A stretch of 64,000 nucleotides of DNA from Amyloporia xantha (Eukaryota; Basidiomycota; Agaricomycetes; Polyporales; Adustoporiaceae): contig JAYKKR010000006.1 in assembly GCA_036971615.1 (NCBI GenBank), forward strand, positions 868,001 to 932,000, in the 5' to 3' direction. The notes below the pieces were generated by a model that was not told the DNA's origin, did no database searches, and saw only the letters and a program-made list of their open reading frames with translations. Shown here in pieces: positions 12,999-25,483 of the stretch (positions are counted from its first letter, which is position 1; each line of letters begins with the position of its first letter). The translations under genes and the position numbers were made by a program.

Positions 12999-13005
12999 TT
13001 TATAT
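12999..13005 (-). promoter_or_regulatory. Possible TATA box of the terpene synthase gene
   Basis: On the minus strand the sequence reads ATATAAA about 126 bases upstream of the start codon of the sesquiterpene synthase. Position and sequence fit a TATA element, but transcription starts are unknown. Confidence 0.4.
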
Positions 13006-15060
13006 GAGGACGTGCAACACGTGTATTTGTTATTGTCCAAAAACCCGGAGGAATATCCCTATAGGCTGGGACAGACAGGCGCGCCTGAGCGCCGCGCTGA
13101 CCCTGACGGAGCGAGGAAGACGACACGAGTCAATCAAATTCATCATGCTCCGTAATAGACAAGAAACAGCATCGGCAGGATGGATCGATACGTTTCAAAT
13201 CTCGGTTATCTGGGCAGAAAGACAAAAAGGACAGGTTAGCAGAGATTCGGCAAGATCTGGCAGACGACGACTCTATAGTTAATCAGACTTCAAGAAGCAC
13301 CTGGTAACGGGTCCGAAATTCGAGGACGTTTTGGGCCCACGCTCTATCTTCTCATTGGTGCCCTGCGTGAGCCTTGCGGGTGTGTGAATAAGGTGCATTT
13401 CTCTGGGGAATGCGTGCGAGCGACGGAACGAGGACATCCGTTACGTACGGTGCTGGATCCAAACCACAGTGGCTTGTCGCCTGGGCTACCAAATTGAGAC
13501 ACGTCGGGTTATGATTCCGCGGCGCGCCCAGAATTCGGACTCCGCGATCCAGCTTATTGTTAGAGCCATGCACTGCGCCGCCCCATCCATGTCGCGCTAC
13601 ATTGACTTCATTCGTAGAGAAACTTCTACACGGGCCACTGCACGATGCAATTGTCTTTTTCCTCATTTTCTTGGCCTCCTCGTGGGCTCAACGGACAGTT
13701 TCTCCAAATGAAGGCGCCGACCGGATAACGCCGAAGCGCAGCGTCTGGTGATGGAAATGAACGTGAGAATCATCCACGATCATGTCCCCGATGACATGAC
13801 AGCAACAGAGAAATAAAACAGCGCATCGCATGAGACAGTGGATTGCAATGCGGGCATCGATATTAGACAGCTGACCTTCGGCTTAAGTCGCATTGTGGTC
13901 CGTGGTCTTCGTGCGACAGAGATGCTGTATACATTAACAATGGAATGGACAACCAGTCCACCGTGCAGACTTCTATCACCGAGGCCGTGCTTAGCAGTCC
14001 TAATGGAGGAGAAGGCGCGCGCAGGTGAAAGTCGCCTCGGTCCCGAAACGCCGCATGGACGCCGAGTTTGGGTGACGGGAAGAGAAGACGCTCGGTTACC
14101 GTCAATGACCTCTTCGCAGGAACCGGCATGCCGTCAAACGGAGCCTAGCGCGTAGCACCTGTCACTCCGACATGAAATGTCATTTGAAACGTTAGAAGAT
14201 CCGGACATATATGTATTACCTGCATCTGCATACATCATCACATCTGGACAACTACGCCAGGGGAGATCATTCCTATAGCCCCTAAATCTCATGGGCAAAT
14301 TTTGTGAACGCCGTTGGCCGATTGGAACGTCCTCAGGAGCGCACAGTTCAGGACTAGTCTGTTGCAATGGAATTCCTTTGGCGACATTGAGATATACATA
14401 GGGGTTGCGTAAAGGTTAGGAAGTAGTATCAGCCACCGCTCCGTAGCGGCGACCATCGATTCAAGGTACTTACGGCGGTGGATTGAGATGGAGTGATTGT
14501 CAGATGGACTTTTTACACATGTCATATGTGCATTCCAGTGGAACCGCTCCCGTTGCTGTCAATGCCATACAGCAAAGGATGCGGTCCGGAGAGAAGGAAG
14601 AAAGAAGCCATGCTCCATACCGACGGGTCCGCAGTGCGAATATCATCAAACCGTCACTGTCCACAGCATGGCTTAGTCCGAGATGGCTCTCCGCTAGATC
14701 CATGTGCGGAATAGTGAAATGCTCATCTTGCTGTGCACAGGTCGCGGTCCGTTTGGACGATATCTGGATATTTACTTTGTTCCGCGTTATGACATTAAGA
14801 ACAAGCAGAAAATGCAGCGTGTGCCTGGCAGGCATATCAGATATGCAAGCTTCGCCGCTTTGACTGCCTGACTCCGCCTCGCGGATTCAAATGAGACTGT
14901 GAGCGGACTTTCTGTCAACGACGAAGGGAAGTGCGAAGGCACTGCCAGTTTAACTCTGTACAAGCACCGCGTCCAATCAAGACTGTTCAGAACGAGAGAA
15001 CCTGCAAGTGGTCTATTCGTAGCAGCTGGGGCGAGGCGAACTTGATCCAGGTAGGAAGAG
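13006..15060. other. Intergenic, no recognisable gene
   Basis: The reading frames are all below about 125 codons, overlap on both strands and lack family motifs. The stretch holds the upstream region of the terpene synthase and the downstream region of the F-box gene on the right. A minus-strand frame at 14787-15071 continues from the F-box gene and may contain an unrecognised 3' exon of it. Confidence 0.4.
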
Positions 15061-16807
15061 TTAGCAGTCAATCATTCGTGAACAACCGAGTGCCTGAATT
15101 AAATGAGGTCTTACCTGCAGGAGAACCCAGTCTTCCCCGCCACACAGATGGCCGTTATCGTCGGGGATAGCGCATGCAATGCGTCGATAAGGCAGCTTCG
15201 ATACAATCTCTGCTGGGAAGATGCCACCGGCCGGTATGACAGTCTCTTCAGTGACTATTGTGGATCCTGGCGGAGAAACAGTCCCGCGACAGATGTCTCT
15301 GGCGAGACTGACAGGATTGAAGTCGAGCAGAACACCGGAGTGCAGGTGGATGCGGTACGCGTATTTGGCAGAGACCAGTGTGTTGTCTCGGGGGCTGAGC
15401 GGAAACCATCGTGCACATGATGGGCCCCATTTGTTCCATGGGAGAACGACAGGCTCGATCCCACCGTCTACATCACCGATCATGTCAAGTAAGGTCGAGA
15501 TTGGGGTGACGACCAGATGGTGCTGCCGAACTGTAAACTGGGTCGCACCGAAGACGCATTCCATTACTAACAATGCGGAGCATGGGGAACACTTGAACGG
15601 GCGGCAGTGCGCCTCCGCCCTGTACAATCCCGGAGGGGCTGTGGAGCTCAGAGAGGCTCCGGCAGGTCGCATGCCCGCTTGTATAGGTGGAAACCCAAAT
15701 ATAGCCACAAGTACAGCTTCGTGCGAAGGCTCGTCGTTCGTGGCATGTGATATTGGACCGATTGTGTACACTTCAATCGCGATCGAAAAGCCCGCGGAGC
15801 TAGACACAACCGGCAAGGCGAAGAGACGATCGGATAATATGCAGGGGGAAGCGTGGAGGGTCTCGCGCAGTTGGGCTTCACGAAGAAGATGCTGGGACAA
15901 GAACGTTAGCGTGGTTGCGTCAGTTTACCTAGAACTGAACGTACTGAACGAATGGTGCCAGTCGGCCAGTGGAGGATGAAGACTTCCGCCGCGACACCTT
16001 GCACGGCAGATATGCGAAACAAGATAAGATCGTCGACGATCTGAATACTGGTGTTCACAAAGGGACCCATGTAATGAGATTGCAATTTGAGATCAATCGA
16101 AATCAACTCAGGATGGATAGCTGTCCCATCCGTAAGGGATCTCGTAAACAGGTTCAGTACTCTTATGCGACGTGTGAATGTATCGTCTCTCTGTCAGGAA
16201 AGGAAAGACGTACCTAGTATCGCTAAAATCATGACTCCAGAGTACTACGAGATCCTGCGCAGGGCTGATCGAGTACCTTTGAAATGGTTGAGGCGTCTCT
16301 AAGGTCCATTTCGACGCTGCATTGCGATCCTGGGCCAGATGAACGAGATCGAGCCGATTGAAGGAGCCGTATGTCCTCACTCGCCCTGACGCGTACTCGT
16401 AGAAAGACCGCGCAAATATGTTGCCGAAATGACTCCAGGATGAGCAGTGCTCCCAGGCAAGGTTCACGTTTTCGACACATGTAGGCCGTGGGACAGTCCA
16501 TGCGCGCTGGTAGTCAGATAGATTGCTGAGACGCTGGGTGATACCCATGCTCGGGAGAGCAGCGCTGTCGACCATGCCCGCTACAGCTAACTCGACCAGG
16601 TACTGAAGAGCTGGGGTCAGTCGAATGATATCGCAGAGTCGCTTCGACACCTTGTTGACAAACGCAATGAATGAGCGATGAAGTTCGCTATGTATTGCAT
16701 ATGGTAGGAGCGAGACGCACCGCCTCGCACCGTACAACATCTCGATAGGGGAGACGACACAAAATGTCCACTATGATCTCCGTAGCAAGGATAGAGAAAG
16801 ACGCCAT
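15061..16807 (-). CDS. F-box protein, paralogue B
   Basis: The start at 16805-16807 opens the F-box TEIIVDILCRLPYRDVVRC. A 70-bp GT-AG intron then joins to KRLCDIIRLTPALQYLVELA, the conserved first core block of this large polypore family. Later blocks are AGMVDSAALPSMGI, SPAQDLVVLW, HLHSGVLLDFNPVSLARDI and GEDWVLLQ. At least three introns match positions in the paralogue at 21.4-23.2 kb. The last intron near 15112 leaves a short tail ending at the stop at 15061; a longer alternative 3' end further left cannot be excluded. By family knowledge it is a candidate SCF ubiquitin ligase adaptor with unknown target. It lies tail-on to the terpene synthase side and head-on, divergently, to the MFS transporter. 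Confidence 0.8.
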
Positions 16808-17468
16808 AGTCGCTGCTCAACACTGTTAAGCTGCAGAGGACAGAAAGCAATGAGAGTACGTAGACACGAGTGACTTAGGGGAGCCCCTGAAGGGCCTGAA
16901 CTTCCATGATCAGCGCCGAGGATGGAAATACTAAGTGCGATATGAGCAGAGTACCAGTCGACCGCACGGAACGATAACGACCAGAGTACTGATGACCGGA
17001 AAAATAGACACAGACAGAGAGAATCAGATATAAATTCCTTCAAACACTACATGTGAAGTGCTTCACGATGGCATGGACCGTAGTCCAGACTCCACTAGTC
17101 AAGGGCAGCATAAGCGGCTCCTGAGAATGAATTTCAATGAATTGATTGAGCTTATGTAAGCATGACGTGCCTGTGGTCGAACCGTGTCGGTTGCACAGTA
17201 CACATACTTGGGTGACACAGTGACAGTGGTCCGGAACGACAACTTTCTTCCAGCCGCGACCAGACCAAAGGACAGTTCGTACTCAGGACAGAGTCCAGTA
17301 TCCGAAAGGCTATCTGTAGTAGGATCCTGTCGATGTGAGTCTGTTTCGTGTACCACAGTGGCCGGTCAGAAGTGAACTCATCCAAGACAGTTTATGATAG
17401 TTCGGCGCCAGTGAAAGCAGTGTAGCTGCGACTGCTTCGTTTAACTCCTTCGCATATTTCTTACTCCC

Positions 17469-20400
17469 ATGGCCACCCCCCCTCCGAGGCGAGTATTCGG
17501 TCCTGATGAGTCGGCCTTGACTGCCGATGAGCAGTCTCCCAATGGACCAAAGCAAACCCGTCGCATGTCAGGACGCGTTTCATTCTCCACCATCAAGCCC
17601 AGGATGAGTCTATTCGGGCGAAGACGAAGCACAATGGATGAGGAGAATGGCGGAGAAGCTTTCACCAACCCCGAACGACCTGCAATCCCGAATGCGCTAC
17701 AGCCGAGCGAAGCGTACGCTACTCCTCTTCCCGTTTTGTCCATGATCGTCTTGTCAATTGTATGCTAGTCAGTTTAGGTGGAAGTCAGGACAAACAAGGC
17801 TGATTCTGATTTACAGACCATGCTTGGCGAGTTTCTGTCAGCCAACGTCTCGGCGCCCTTCATTCTGTTCATGGTACAAGGTGTGCCTTAAGTTTCGACA
17901 TCTCCTCCCGATTGACTCTAAGCTGGACCGCGACAGGTTTTGGCCAATTCTCGGATGAAGCTCGCGTCGGGTACTGGACGGGCATCTTAGGTATGCGACG
18001 CGCCAACACACATCATCTGTCTATAATTGACATCCCTCATCAGCGTCCACCTTCTTCCTAACCCAGTTCCTAACCTCCTTGCTCTGGGTATGCCTCCATT
18101 CATGTCGGTCATCTTCTGGTGTAACTTTCTGATGCCAAGCCTACAGGCTACGGTGGCTGCTAAGCATGGGCAGCGAATCGTGCTCTGCATCTCACTGCTC
18201 GGAAGCGCCATCACCTGCTGCATGTTTGGAACATCTACGTCACTTCAGCAAGCAATAGTCATCCGTCTCATGCAAGGGATATTTGCCGGTGCGATCGGAG
18301 TGGCGCGTGGATGCGTGACTATGATTACCGACCAGAGCAACGAAGGCAGAGCATATGCTATTCTAGGGTAAGTCTCGACGCGTGTGCAGCCAATCCTGCG
18401 AGCTCATGAGTTGTGCAGCTTCTGTTGGGGCTTTGGTGGCGTTGCAGGAGCGATAGTGGGCGGATCATGTGAGTATCTTGCTGTGTGCCTCTGTCTCGGA
18501 AGTTGACATTCAGTTCGCAAGTTGAGTCACCGGCCGATAAATGGCCCTCTGTCTTCGGCAGATTCCCCTTACTCGTTCAATACCCGTATCTATTACCATG
18601 TGCCGTTGCGTCCTCCGTCACATTCACAGGTAAGTGTCTTGCAATGAAGCGTCTCATGGCTGTCATTATGACATGCAATACTGTCAGGTTCTATCCTCTG
18701 TCTCTTCCTCGGCCCAGATGCAGGTCCTCGACAGGGCTCTATCCGTTTGCCGATCGAGAAGGACGATACAATCCCTGAAGAAGGATCAGTGCCACCAACG
18801 CCACTATTTGAAGAGACCGAAAGCCGGAGCATGTATGCGACAATCAAGCAAAAATTGTCGGGACGGCTATCAGGCTATTTCGCGCCGCGTGCGCATGACG
18901 CACAAGAAGGGCCCTCATCGCCCTCGCAGAGAGTCGACGAGCCCGTGCCAATGTCTACGACTCCGTCCCGTAGCGATCTCGGGAAGGCACGTACTTTCTC
19001 ACGCACCAGTAGAGCGAACGGGTCAGCATATGGGTACAGCGGTACCTACAGGGGTCGTCCCGCGAGTGGGTACAGTACCGCGCCGCGAGCGAGTATGGCA
19101 TTGTCTATTCGGTGCAGGAGGGAGAGCAACGTTGATGGACCTCAGTCGTCGATGGGGACAGCAACAGGGAACTTTGCACAACGTCTTCTCATGGCAAACG
19201 AGAACGCAGTCACGAACATTGCGGACCTGTGGGTTGCTGCAGCAATGAATGTGGATAACGAGGATCCCTTCGAGTCTGAATCTGAGTCCGATGTTGATGC
19301 AGAAGCGATCGATGAAGAAGGCTTGGGTGTTGAGGGAGCTGAGGACATCGAAGAGGAGGATGTTTTCGGTGCCAGCGCTCCTCCCCCCGCATCGCGCAAC
19401 AATCGCTTTTCTCGTAGAGAATCGCACACGTCTGTTCATTCTCAGTCCAAGCGGTCTTCCTTCTCTACCGCTCGACGGTCTACTGTGCTTGGCTCTCCGC
19501 GTCACCCATCCAGTTCTGGTCGCCCTTCGTTCGCCCGCCACCGCTCTTCGCAGCTGTCTCCGGCACTCACGGGCGATGAACAAGCCACCTTGCATCGTCG
19601 CTCGTCGACGTCTGTACCCACCATCTTTTCCCACGTCGGCGTTCGCATGCCATCTGCTGTTCTGGAGGCACAGCAACTGCTGGCGCAGTCCGATGAGCAA
19701 GGCCCTGTAGACTCACTCACCCCAATAATGGAGACGCAGCGGTTTGGGCAGGATCATGAACAGGCCCAGGAGTTGGAGAACGAGCCGTCGTTGATGTCTC
19801 AGCTGCCTATATTGATCATCATCCAGTATGGGCTACTTGCCCTACACTCTACCACACACGACCAGGTCTTCTACCTCTATCTCGTGTCGTAAGTTCCTTA
19901 ACGTCTTGCTAGTTTCTGCTCATTGTGATGTCTTCCTCAGTAAATACCCGTCGGGAGGCTTGAACTTGAATGCAGGCCATTTCTCTCAACTAAGTGAGCA
20001 TCTCCAGCAGCTCGTGGATATTGTGCTCATCTACTCTGCAGTCGCATTGATGTGTCTAGCGCAAATTGCGTATCAATTCTATTTGTATCCGTGAGTGGAA
20101 TCTTCCGGCGTACATGTTTGGATTAATCTGACTATTCACCACTTCTTTAGTAATATCGGGTACGTGGAAAGTCCACGCCACTGAAAAGCCGTAATTTCAA
20201 CTAACCGTTGATCGATGCCATAGCCCTCCTCGTGGTCGTTTCTCGCACCTGGCAATGTTCCGCATTGGATCACTCCTCTTTATCCCCTCATACCTCTCAG
20301 TTATTCTTTATCGGGTGCTTGCAGGCCCTGACACGGATGGAAACCCAATCCTAATGGCAGGTATGGAGTTGTGTGTGGTGAAACTAGCTTAAGCTGACCA

Positions 20401-20880
20401 TGTCTCTCCTCATGCATCACAGCACTTGCGTTGAGCACGTAAGTACGCTTCATCCAATGCTTCAAGCATTCGATAACCATTTGTACATGTCCGTCCATCA
20501 CAGAGCTGTGCGATTTTGCGGGAGCACATTCAGCTATACCGCAATATCCGTCCTACTTAATTATAGTGAGTAGCAGCTCAGATCTGTTGGTCTCCTATAA
20601 CTCTTTTTCTTTCAGTGTCTCCGCCCCACCTTGTCGGATTCGCGAATGGCATTGCGCAGAGTATTGTCAGTCTTGCACGTTTCTTTGGACCCATTCTTGG
20701 CGGAACGGTAAGTCGTATTGTGGTTGGTCCGTTGTGAGATTGCCATCGCTTACGGGGATGTCTTTGGCTCAGCTATGGTCAATGAGCGTGGAGGATGGTC
20801 CTGCAGGTTATCCAATCGGATTCATCGCATGCGCCGGAGCATGTGCACTCGCTGTTGCTCACAGTTTCTTTATTCGATGA
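17469..20880 (+). CDS. MFS transporter (DHA1 / YCR023C / ZIF-like type)
   Basis: A many-exon gene starting at ATG 17469 and ending at TGA 20878-20880. A basic, Ser-rich cytosolic N-terminus of about 95 residues precedes the first helices (LGEFLSANVSAPFILFMVQG). The MFS motif A region is GYWTGILASTFFLTQFLTS with AKHGQR. It is followed by LMQGIFAGAIGVARG and FCWGFGGVAGAIVGG. A very long Ser- and acid-rich central loop of more than 300 residues (about 18740-19740) separates the two helix bundles. The second bundle includes FRIGSLLFIPSYLSVIL and GFANGIAQSIVSLARF, and ends PIGFIACAGACAL. The layout fits the fungal YCR023C-like/zinc-induced-facilitator-like transporters of vacuole or plasma membrane; the substrate is unknown. 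One intron (about 18470-18526) appears to use an AAG acceptor. A role in terpene export is possible but unproven. Confidence 0.88.
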
Positions 20881-21423
20881 GTAAGCCGTTGTGCTTTCTT
20901 CATGTAGTCTTCCTCATGTTGATAATCAAAGCCAGGGGACACTTAGTTTTTCGGATACAGTGAATCGGTTAGCTGTCATACATTATATCACGTCGAGCCT
21001 TCAGCCTTTCGTTCTGTATCTGAACTGCACACGGACACAATAGATGATGAGTGAACACGGACGATGCACCACTTCTAGAAGAGTCTAGCTAAATGCTGCT
21101 TTATCAGTGAATTCTTGGCGCAATGCTGTCGTGGAAGGTTACGACTTCGTATAATGCCTCCTCGTGAAGGCAGGTGCATGCCCATATTTCCTCATGCACT
21201 CATCGTCGCTCGATCATGCATCGATCATGATCCATTACTAGGAATACCAGGGTTTGAGATGCTATTTTCTGTGAGGAGTCTTCCAAGGAGACATATGTAC
21301 TGATCGTGCTGCATCGCCTGCTCCTGATATCGATCCGGCTTCTTCCTTTAGTCCACGAGGCGTGACCTACGGTACAAAAGGGGCTGATGGTTTCGAAGCC
21401 ATATTTTGTCTTCACAAGTGGCA

Positions 21424-23166
21424 ATGGCCGTCCTGTATGATTTGGCCACTGAGATCATCGTCTCTATATTATCCCGTCTCGATTACCGAGATGTGTTGCG
21501 ATGCCAGGCGGTATGTTTCACCAATCCATCTGTATCTTTCCTTGGTCATCATTTTACTACAGGTGTCGAGAGAGCTGTGCGATATCGTGCGATCGACTCC
21601 CGCTCTACAGTACTTGATCGAGCTGGCCGTGGCAGGCATGGTCGATAACACTGCATTGCCTCAACTTGGAATCAATGAACGCTTCAGCAAGCTTCTGGAA
21701 TATCAGTCTGCATTGAAGAATCCTCGTTGCGAAATTGTTGAGAGAATAGCCTTCGCGTTGGAGCGATTGTCATGGGGCTACTCTGGCAATATCCTTGCGT
21801 ATCGTTATTACTACCCTGAAGGTGAAGATGATCGAGGAAAACCTGGACTCTACAACTGCGTGGACATTGTTCATTTGCCCGAAACTGCCCTGGGAGTGCC
21901 GACGTGGAGATTGCGTTTGGACGAAACGTTCGAAGGCGTCTCTATGTGTCCTGCACAGGATCTTCTGGTGTTGTGGAAATGGATCGAAAGCGCCAATAGG
22001 TGTGTTCAATTTTGTCCATACAATACAGACCGGCAGTATGACTGACTAATCTAGTTCGGGGCGTGTTCTCTCCGTGACGCTGTTGTCGCTGACGGATGGC
22101 AGGCCTATCCTACCGGCCAGAATTATGATTGCCCCCGAGCGCCAGAATACCTCCCGACTCTTTATGCGCATGACAATCCAAATTGCCAATAATATACTGG
22201 TGATTTGTATGCTTTCGGCGGCAGCCACAGTGGTCGACTTAATCTTCATATACTGGCCCACATGCACCATCCAATCAGTAAGGCTGTTTTTCTTCTTGGA
22301 TGGCGGCGTCATGATATAATGATTCACAGCGCTTCCTCCGTGAAGCCCGACAGGACGAGACATTCGACAACGTCTGTGTGCTTTCAGACCGCCATTTTGC
22401 GTTGCCTGTGAAGACTCACTCTTCTGCATATATCGAATTATACACACTCCCTTTTGAAGCACCGATAGCCAATCAGGCAGGAAATGTCAAGCTTGTTGCT
22501 ACCTTTGCCCTTCCTCCTCTCCAAGCAGATATCGAACTGCCCAGTGTTTTTCTTACCGCTACAACTCCTTCTGGACTGTACGCTCCAGAGATGCACTCTC
22601 GTCCATTTATATCGTCTACGTCCCCCGCACTGTTGACGATTCTACTCGTCTACGGCGAACCTCTTGCTTCAAATGACATGACGTTCCACCATTTCCTAGT
22701 CGTTACCTCAGTGCGCACTCTACTTGCAGCTGTTGGCGAGAATTGTCAGGACACAAGCCACACTCCTTCAATGCGGTGGGAAGAGTGGGGTCCATCAGCC
22801 ACTCGATGGTTCAACGTCGAGATGCTGCATGCGTTTTCCACCGCCAATCACGCGCATCGGATATACTTCCCATCTGGGCTCTTACTGGACTTTAACCCTC
22901 TCGACATCGCAAGAGACCTGCATCGAGGAACTAGCCCCCAATCCGCGTCGATGATAGTCACTGAACCTACCGTTATACCAAGAGGCAATATCTTCGTATC
23001 GGATGTTGTGTCGAAGTTGGCGTATCGAAGTGCCTCGTGTTCGATGCCAGTTCGTACTCATGATGTTTATGGCGGTGAGGACTGGATAGTAGCACAGGTG
23101 AGCCGATCATGCAGTGTATATCCTGTAAAATACTATCATATGCTGAATGTATTTCGGATTTGTTAA
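21424..23166 (+). CDS. F-box protein, paralogue B-prime
   Basis: The start ATG 21424 opens the F-box TEIIVSILSRLDYRDVLRC (exon 1 ends 21510). A 52-bp intron joins to RELCDIVRSTPALQYLIELA. Further introns at about 22000 and 22280 sit at the same codon positions as in the paralogue at 15.1-16.8 kb. Core blocks are AGMVDNTALPQLGI, CPAQDLLVLW, FPSGLLLDFNPLDIARDL and GEDWIVAQ. After that point a GT donor at 23100 may splice to an exon from about 23186 that extends the frame to 23386; the 3' end given here is the read-through stop. Together with the left paralogue it forms an outward-facing pair around the MFS gene, and the two are clearly more diverged than the A copies of the outer inverted duplication. 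Confidence 0.78.
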
Positions 23167-23540
23167 AGCCCAACGCGGCTACAGGGGGAAGATTGTATGA
23201 TCTGCATGTCCTGTCGGTTTAATTTCAGCGATGGTCTTGCCAGTTTGGTCACGATTGGGTATTTAAACCAGAGGTGTGCCTCTACGAGCTCGAGACTGGG
23301 AACTACCAACTCCAGAACTAATGGTATTTATGTAACGGGAAACGAACTCCGGACGGATGGGGCTCGGTCGAATACTTGTCACTACTAGTAGTGCACTAGA
23401 CATTTACACTCTTGCCCCGATAAGACCATGATGCTCGAGTATGATCTTCTCTTGACATTTATGTGTGCGCAGCGCCTTAACAATGTACTATTCATGGGCC
23501 GCAGCATAAATATGTGATAAGTATGATTTGCTTACGCTAA

Positions 23541-24137
23541 TTATGATAACGTCCAGTTTCCAGTCCCAACGATACTCTGATTACGCGAAGGGCCTCCAAC
23601 AATCGTCCCAGTAATGCTAACACCATCCGGAAACGTCACGGATATCTTGTCACTCCCCACGATGCCAGAGTACGTTCTGTAGCCGGAGAGCTGCGACACT
23701 CTCGTGTATGTCAATGTGGCCGTCATGTCTGCGGAGGCGAAGGCTTCCACAGCGATACCGAGACCTGCAGAATATGTCACCACTAGACTGTTGTCGAGAG
23801 TGAAAGAGGCAGTGAATTTGCTGACTGCCCCAGTCGAAGGGTCCGATTTGATAGTCCCATAAGCTGTTTGCGGCATCTGTGATTCACCGTCAGTTTGATC
23901 AGCTGCAATAGCCAGTCTGCCATACGGGCATACCGTGCAGTACGATTTGTCCTGTGAGTATGCGAAGATTAGATCCACTTTCATATCAGTCAGTAGCGTA
24001 TATATTCCGGGGACGTACTCACAGTGATAATCGACCTTGGCCACCGGAGGACTACAGCGAGAGGCTGGTGCTGTGATAGAACAAGGGTCGAGCAAACCAC
24101 CGAACCACCCTATATCTCCTTTAGATAAAGCGATCAT
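23541..24137 (-). CDS. Hypothetical small protein (open copy)
   Basis: The frame opens at ATG 24137 and runs to TAA at 23541 (198 codons if read through). A GT-AG-like intron beginning near 24024 is probable because its donor is conserved in the decayed left copy; a retained frame follows either way. I do not recognise the family. What can be seen is a polar, glycine- and threonine-rich protein with alternating hydrophobic residues (SAGLGIAVEAFASADMTATL, then SIVGTGNWTLS), which suggests beta structure. No clear signal peptide or membrane segment is seen. It lies between two F-box genes, tail-to-tail with the left one, and moves with the A-type F-box gene as a duplicated pair. Confidence 0.6.
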   Translation of the reverse strand: MIALSKGDIGWFGGLLDPCSITAPASRCSPPVAKVDYHCEYVPGIYTLLTDMKVDLIFAYSQDKSYCTVCPYGRLAIAADQTDGESQMPQTAYGTIKSDPSTGAVSKFTASFTLDNSLVVTYSAGLGIAVEAFASADMTATLTYTRVSQLSGYRTYSGIVGSDKISVTFPDGVSITGTIVGGPSRNQSIVGTGNWTLS

Positions 24138-24448
24138 CGGTAACGGGTTGTTGTAGCTGTATTAATTTAATTCACAGCGATATGCTCGTTATGGGGTGCT
24201 AGATTCGGGTGGTTGAGCGTTCACTAGAAGGCGTTTACATGCGCGGCGGAAGACAGCAATGATAGGAAATATCATGTCGGCGAATCAGGATATTTATATT
24301 TGTCCAAAACCGAGGAAGAATACGCACTTAAAACTAGGTCGTTAATCGTATAAGATGCATACGATGCTCATCGATGCTAAGACAGACTTGCACAAATAAT
24401 TAACCAAGGCCATAAGGGACCGCTCTTGTCGGCTTTGGTATACGAATG

Positions 24449-25483
24449 TCAGCTTCCTAGCCTCACTCTCCAGCACCCTTCCGCGCCAACAATCCTCTCC
24501 ATCCAGTGTTTCTTCGCCTCTGGAAATCCGTACGACTGGTCTGCCCATGCTTCCCGCAAGACAATCACTTTGACGCTCCTTGCCAGCATCGTGACCGTCT
24601 CTACCCAACTGCCACGCTCTGGCATAACATTGCCTCGAACTTGCAGAACGACCCACTGGAGGTAAGGCATGTCCGATTCCACTGTGGTCCCGTCCGATGC
24701 TGCGAATACCGGTGGGGAAAGAACGGCCGTAGACAATGCGCTCCGGACCTGTGGGGGCCAGCCTGTAGCCCCCGTCATGCGGAGATGCGTCAGCCGAGGA
24801 ACCCGCCCAAGGAATGCAACAAACAGGTCTGCGCAGTCTATCAAGTGCAGATGGCTTAAGGATGGCAGCATCTCCACTTTAGGTTTACCAGCGAGTGTCA
24901 GCGACACTGGCAGCAGGAAGGCGCCCTGGATGGTGAGCTCGCGAAGAGCTGGAAATGCGATGGAGTGCAAAGCCTCCGGATAGGACAGGCCCATGTGCAG
25001 TGTGAGGGTCTCCAAATCTGCGGCAACAAGGGCCAGGACACGCTGCATGTTACTCGTGAATGCCTTCCTGCGCTCCGACATGAATTGAGATGCCTTCTGC
25101 AGACCGCCCTCTACCTCCAAGAGGAGTCTCTGTCTGAGCTGTTCCTTATCCTTCTGCCAATATTGGTGAAGGGCATATACCTCGACAAGATCCTCTGTCT
25201 TCAACGAGCCCACTTCTTTTCGATCATGGTCGCTACAGGGAGGGTCGTATTGGGAGATGCAGAGATGATGGACTCGACGAAGCTCGGGACGTGTATTCTC
25301 CAGCATGTCCATGAATCCCTGTAGCTGATCGAACCCTGTCACAGCGATGCTCTGCAGCCGCACTGCGCTCGAGGTTGCTCGGACATATCTTGACACCTGC
25401 GAGAGTGAACGGCCGGTGCTGCCGTCATCTGTGCAAGCCATGGAGAATATACGAGCCCATATCTCGACAGGACAGTCCTCCAT
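24449..25483 (-). CDS. F-box protein, copy A-prime of inverted duplication
   Basis: A single exon of 344 codons starting MEDCPVEIWARIFSMACTD, near-identical over most of its length to the protein at 2296-3366. Differences are scattered substitutions, with many conservative changes and no stops or frameshifts, so both copies appear to be kept functional. The C-terminus ends earlier (WRVRLGS) than in the left copy. ATG 25483 is chosen; the codon before it is TTG. An F-box-like N-terminus followed by a leucine-rich C-terminal region implies a ubiquitin ligase adaptor role; the target is unknown. Confidence 0.85.
   Translation of the reverse strand: MEDCPVEIWARIFSMACTDDGSTGRSLSQVSRYVRATSSAVRLQSIAVTGFDQLQGFMDMLENTRPELRRVHHLCISQYDPPCSDHDRKEVGSLKTEDLVEVYALHQYWQKDKEQLRQRLLLEVEGGLQKASQFMSERRKAFTSNMQRVLALVAADLETLTLHMGLSYPEALHSIAFPALRELTIQGAFLLPVSLTLAGKPKVEMLPSLSHLHLIDCADLFVAFLGRVPRLTHLRMTGATGWPPQVRSALSTAVLSPPVFAASDGTTVESDMPYLQWVVLQVRGNVMPERGSWVETVTMLARSVKVIVLREAWADQSYGFPEAKKHWMERIVGAEGCWRVRLGS

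Noticed and set aside
15221..15979. 252-codon plus-strand frame
   Set aside because: It is antisense to the F-box paralogue B; the paralogue at 21.4-23.2 kb confirms the minus-strand reading.
19023..19700. 225-codon minus-strand frame
   Set aside because: It is antisense to the Ser/acid-rich loop of the MFS transporter, whose flanking helices fix the coding strand.
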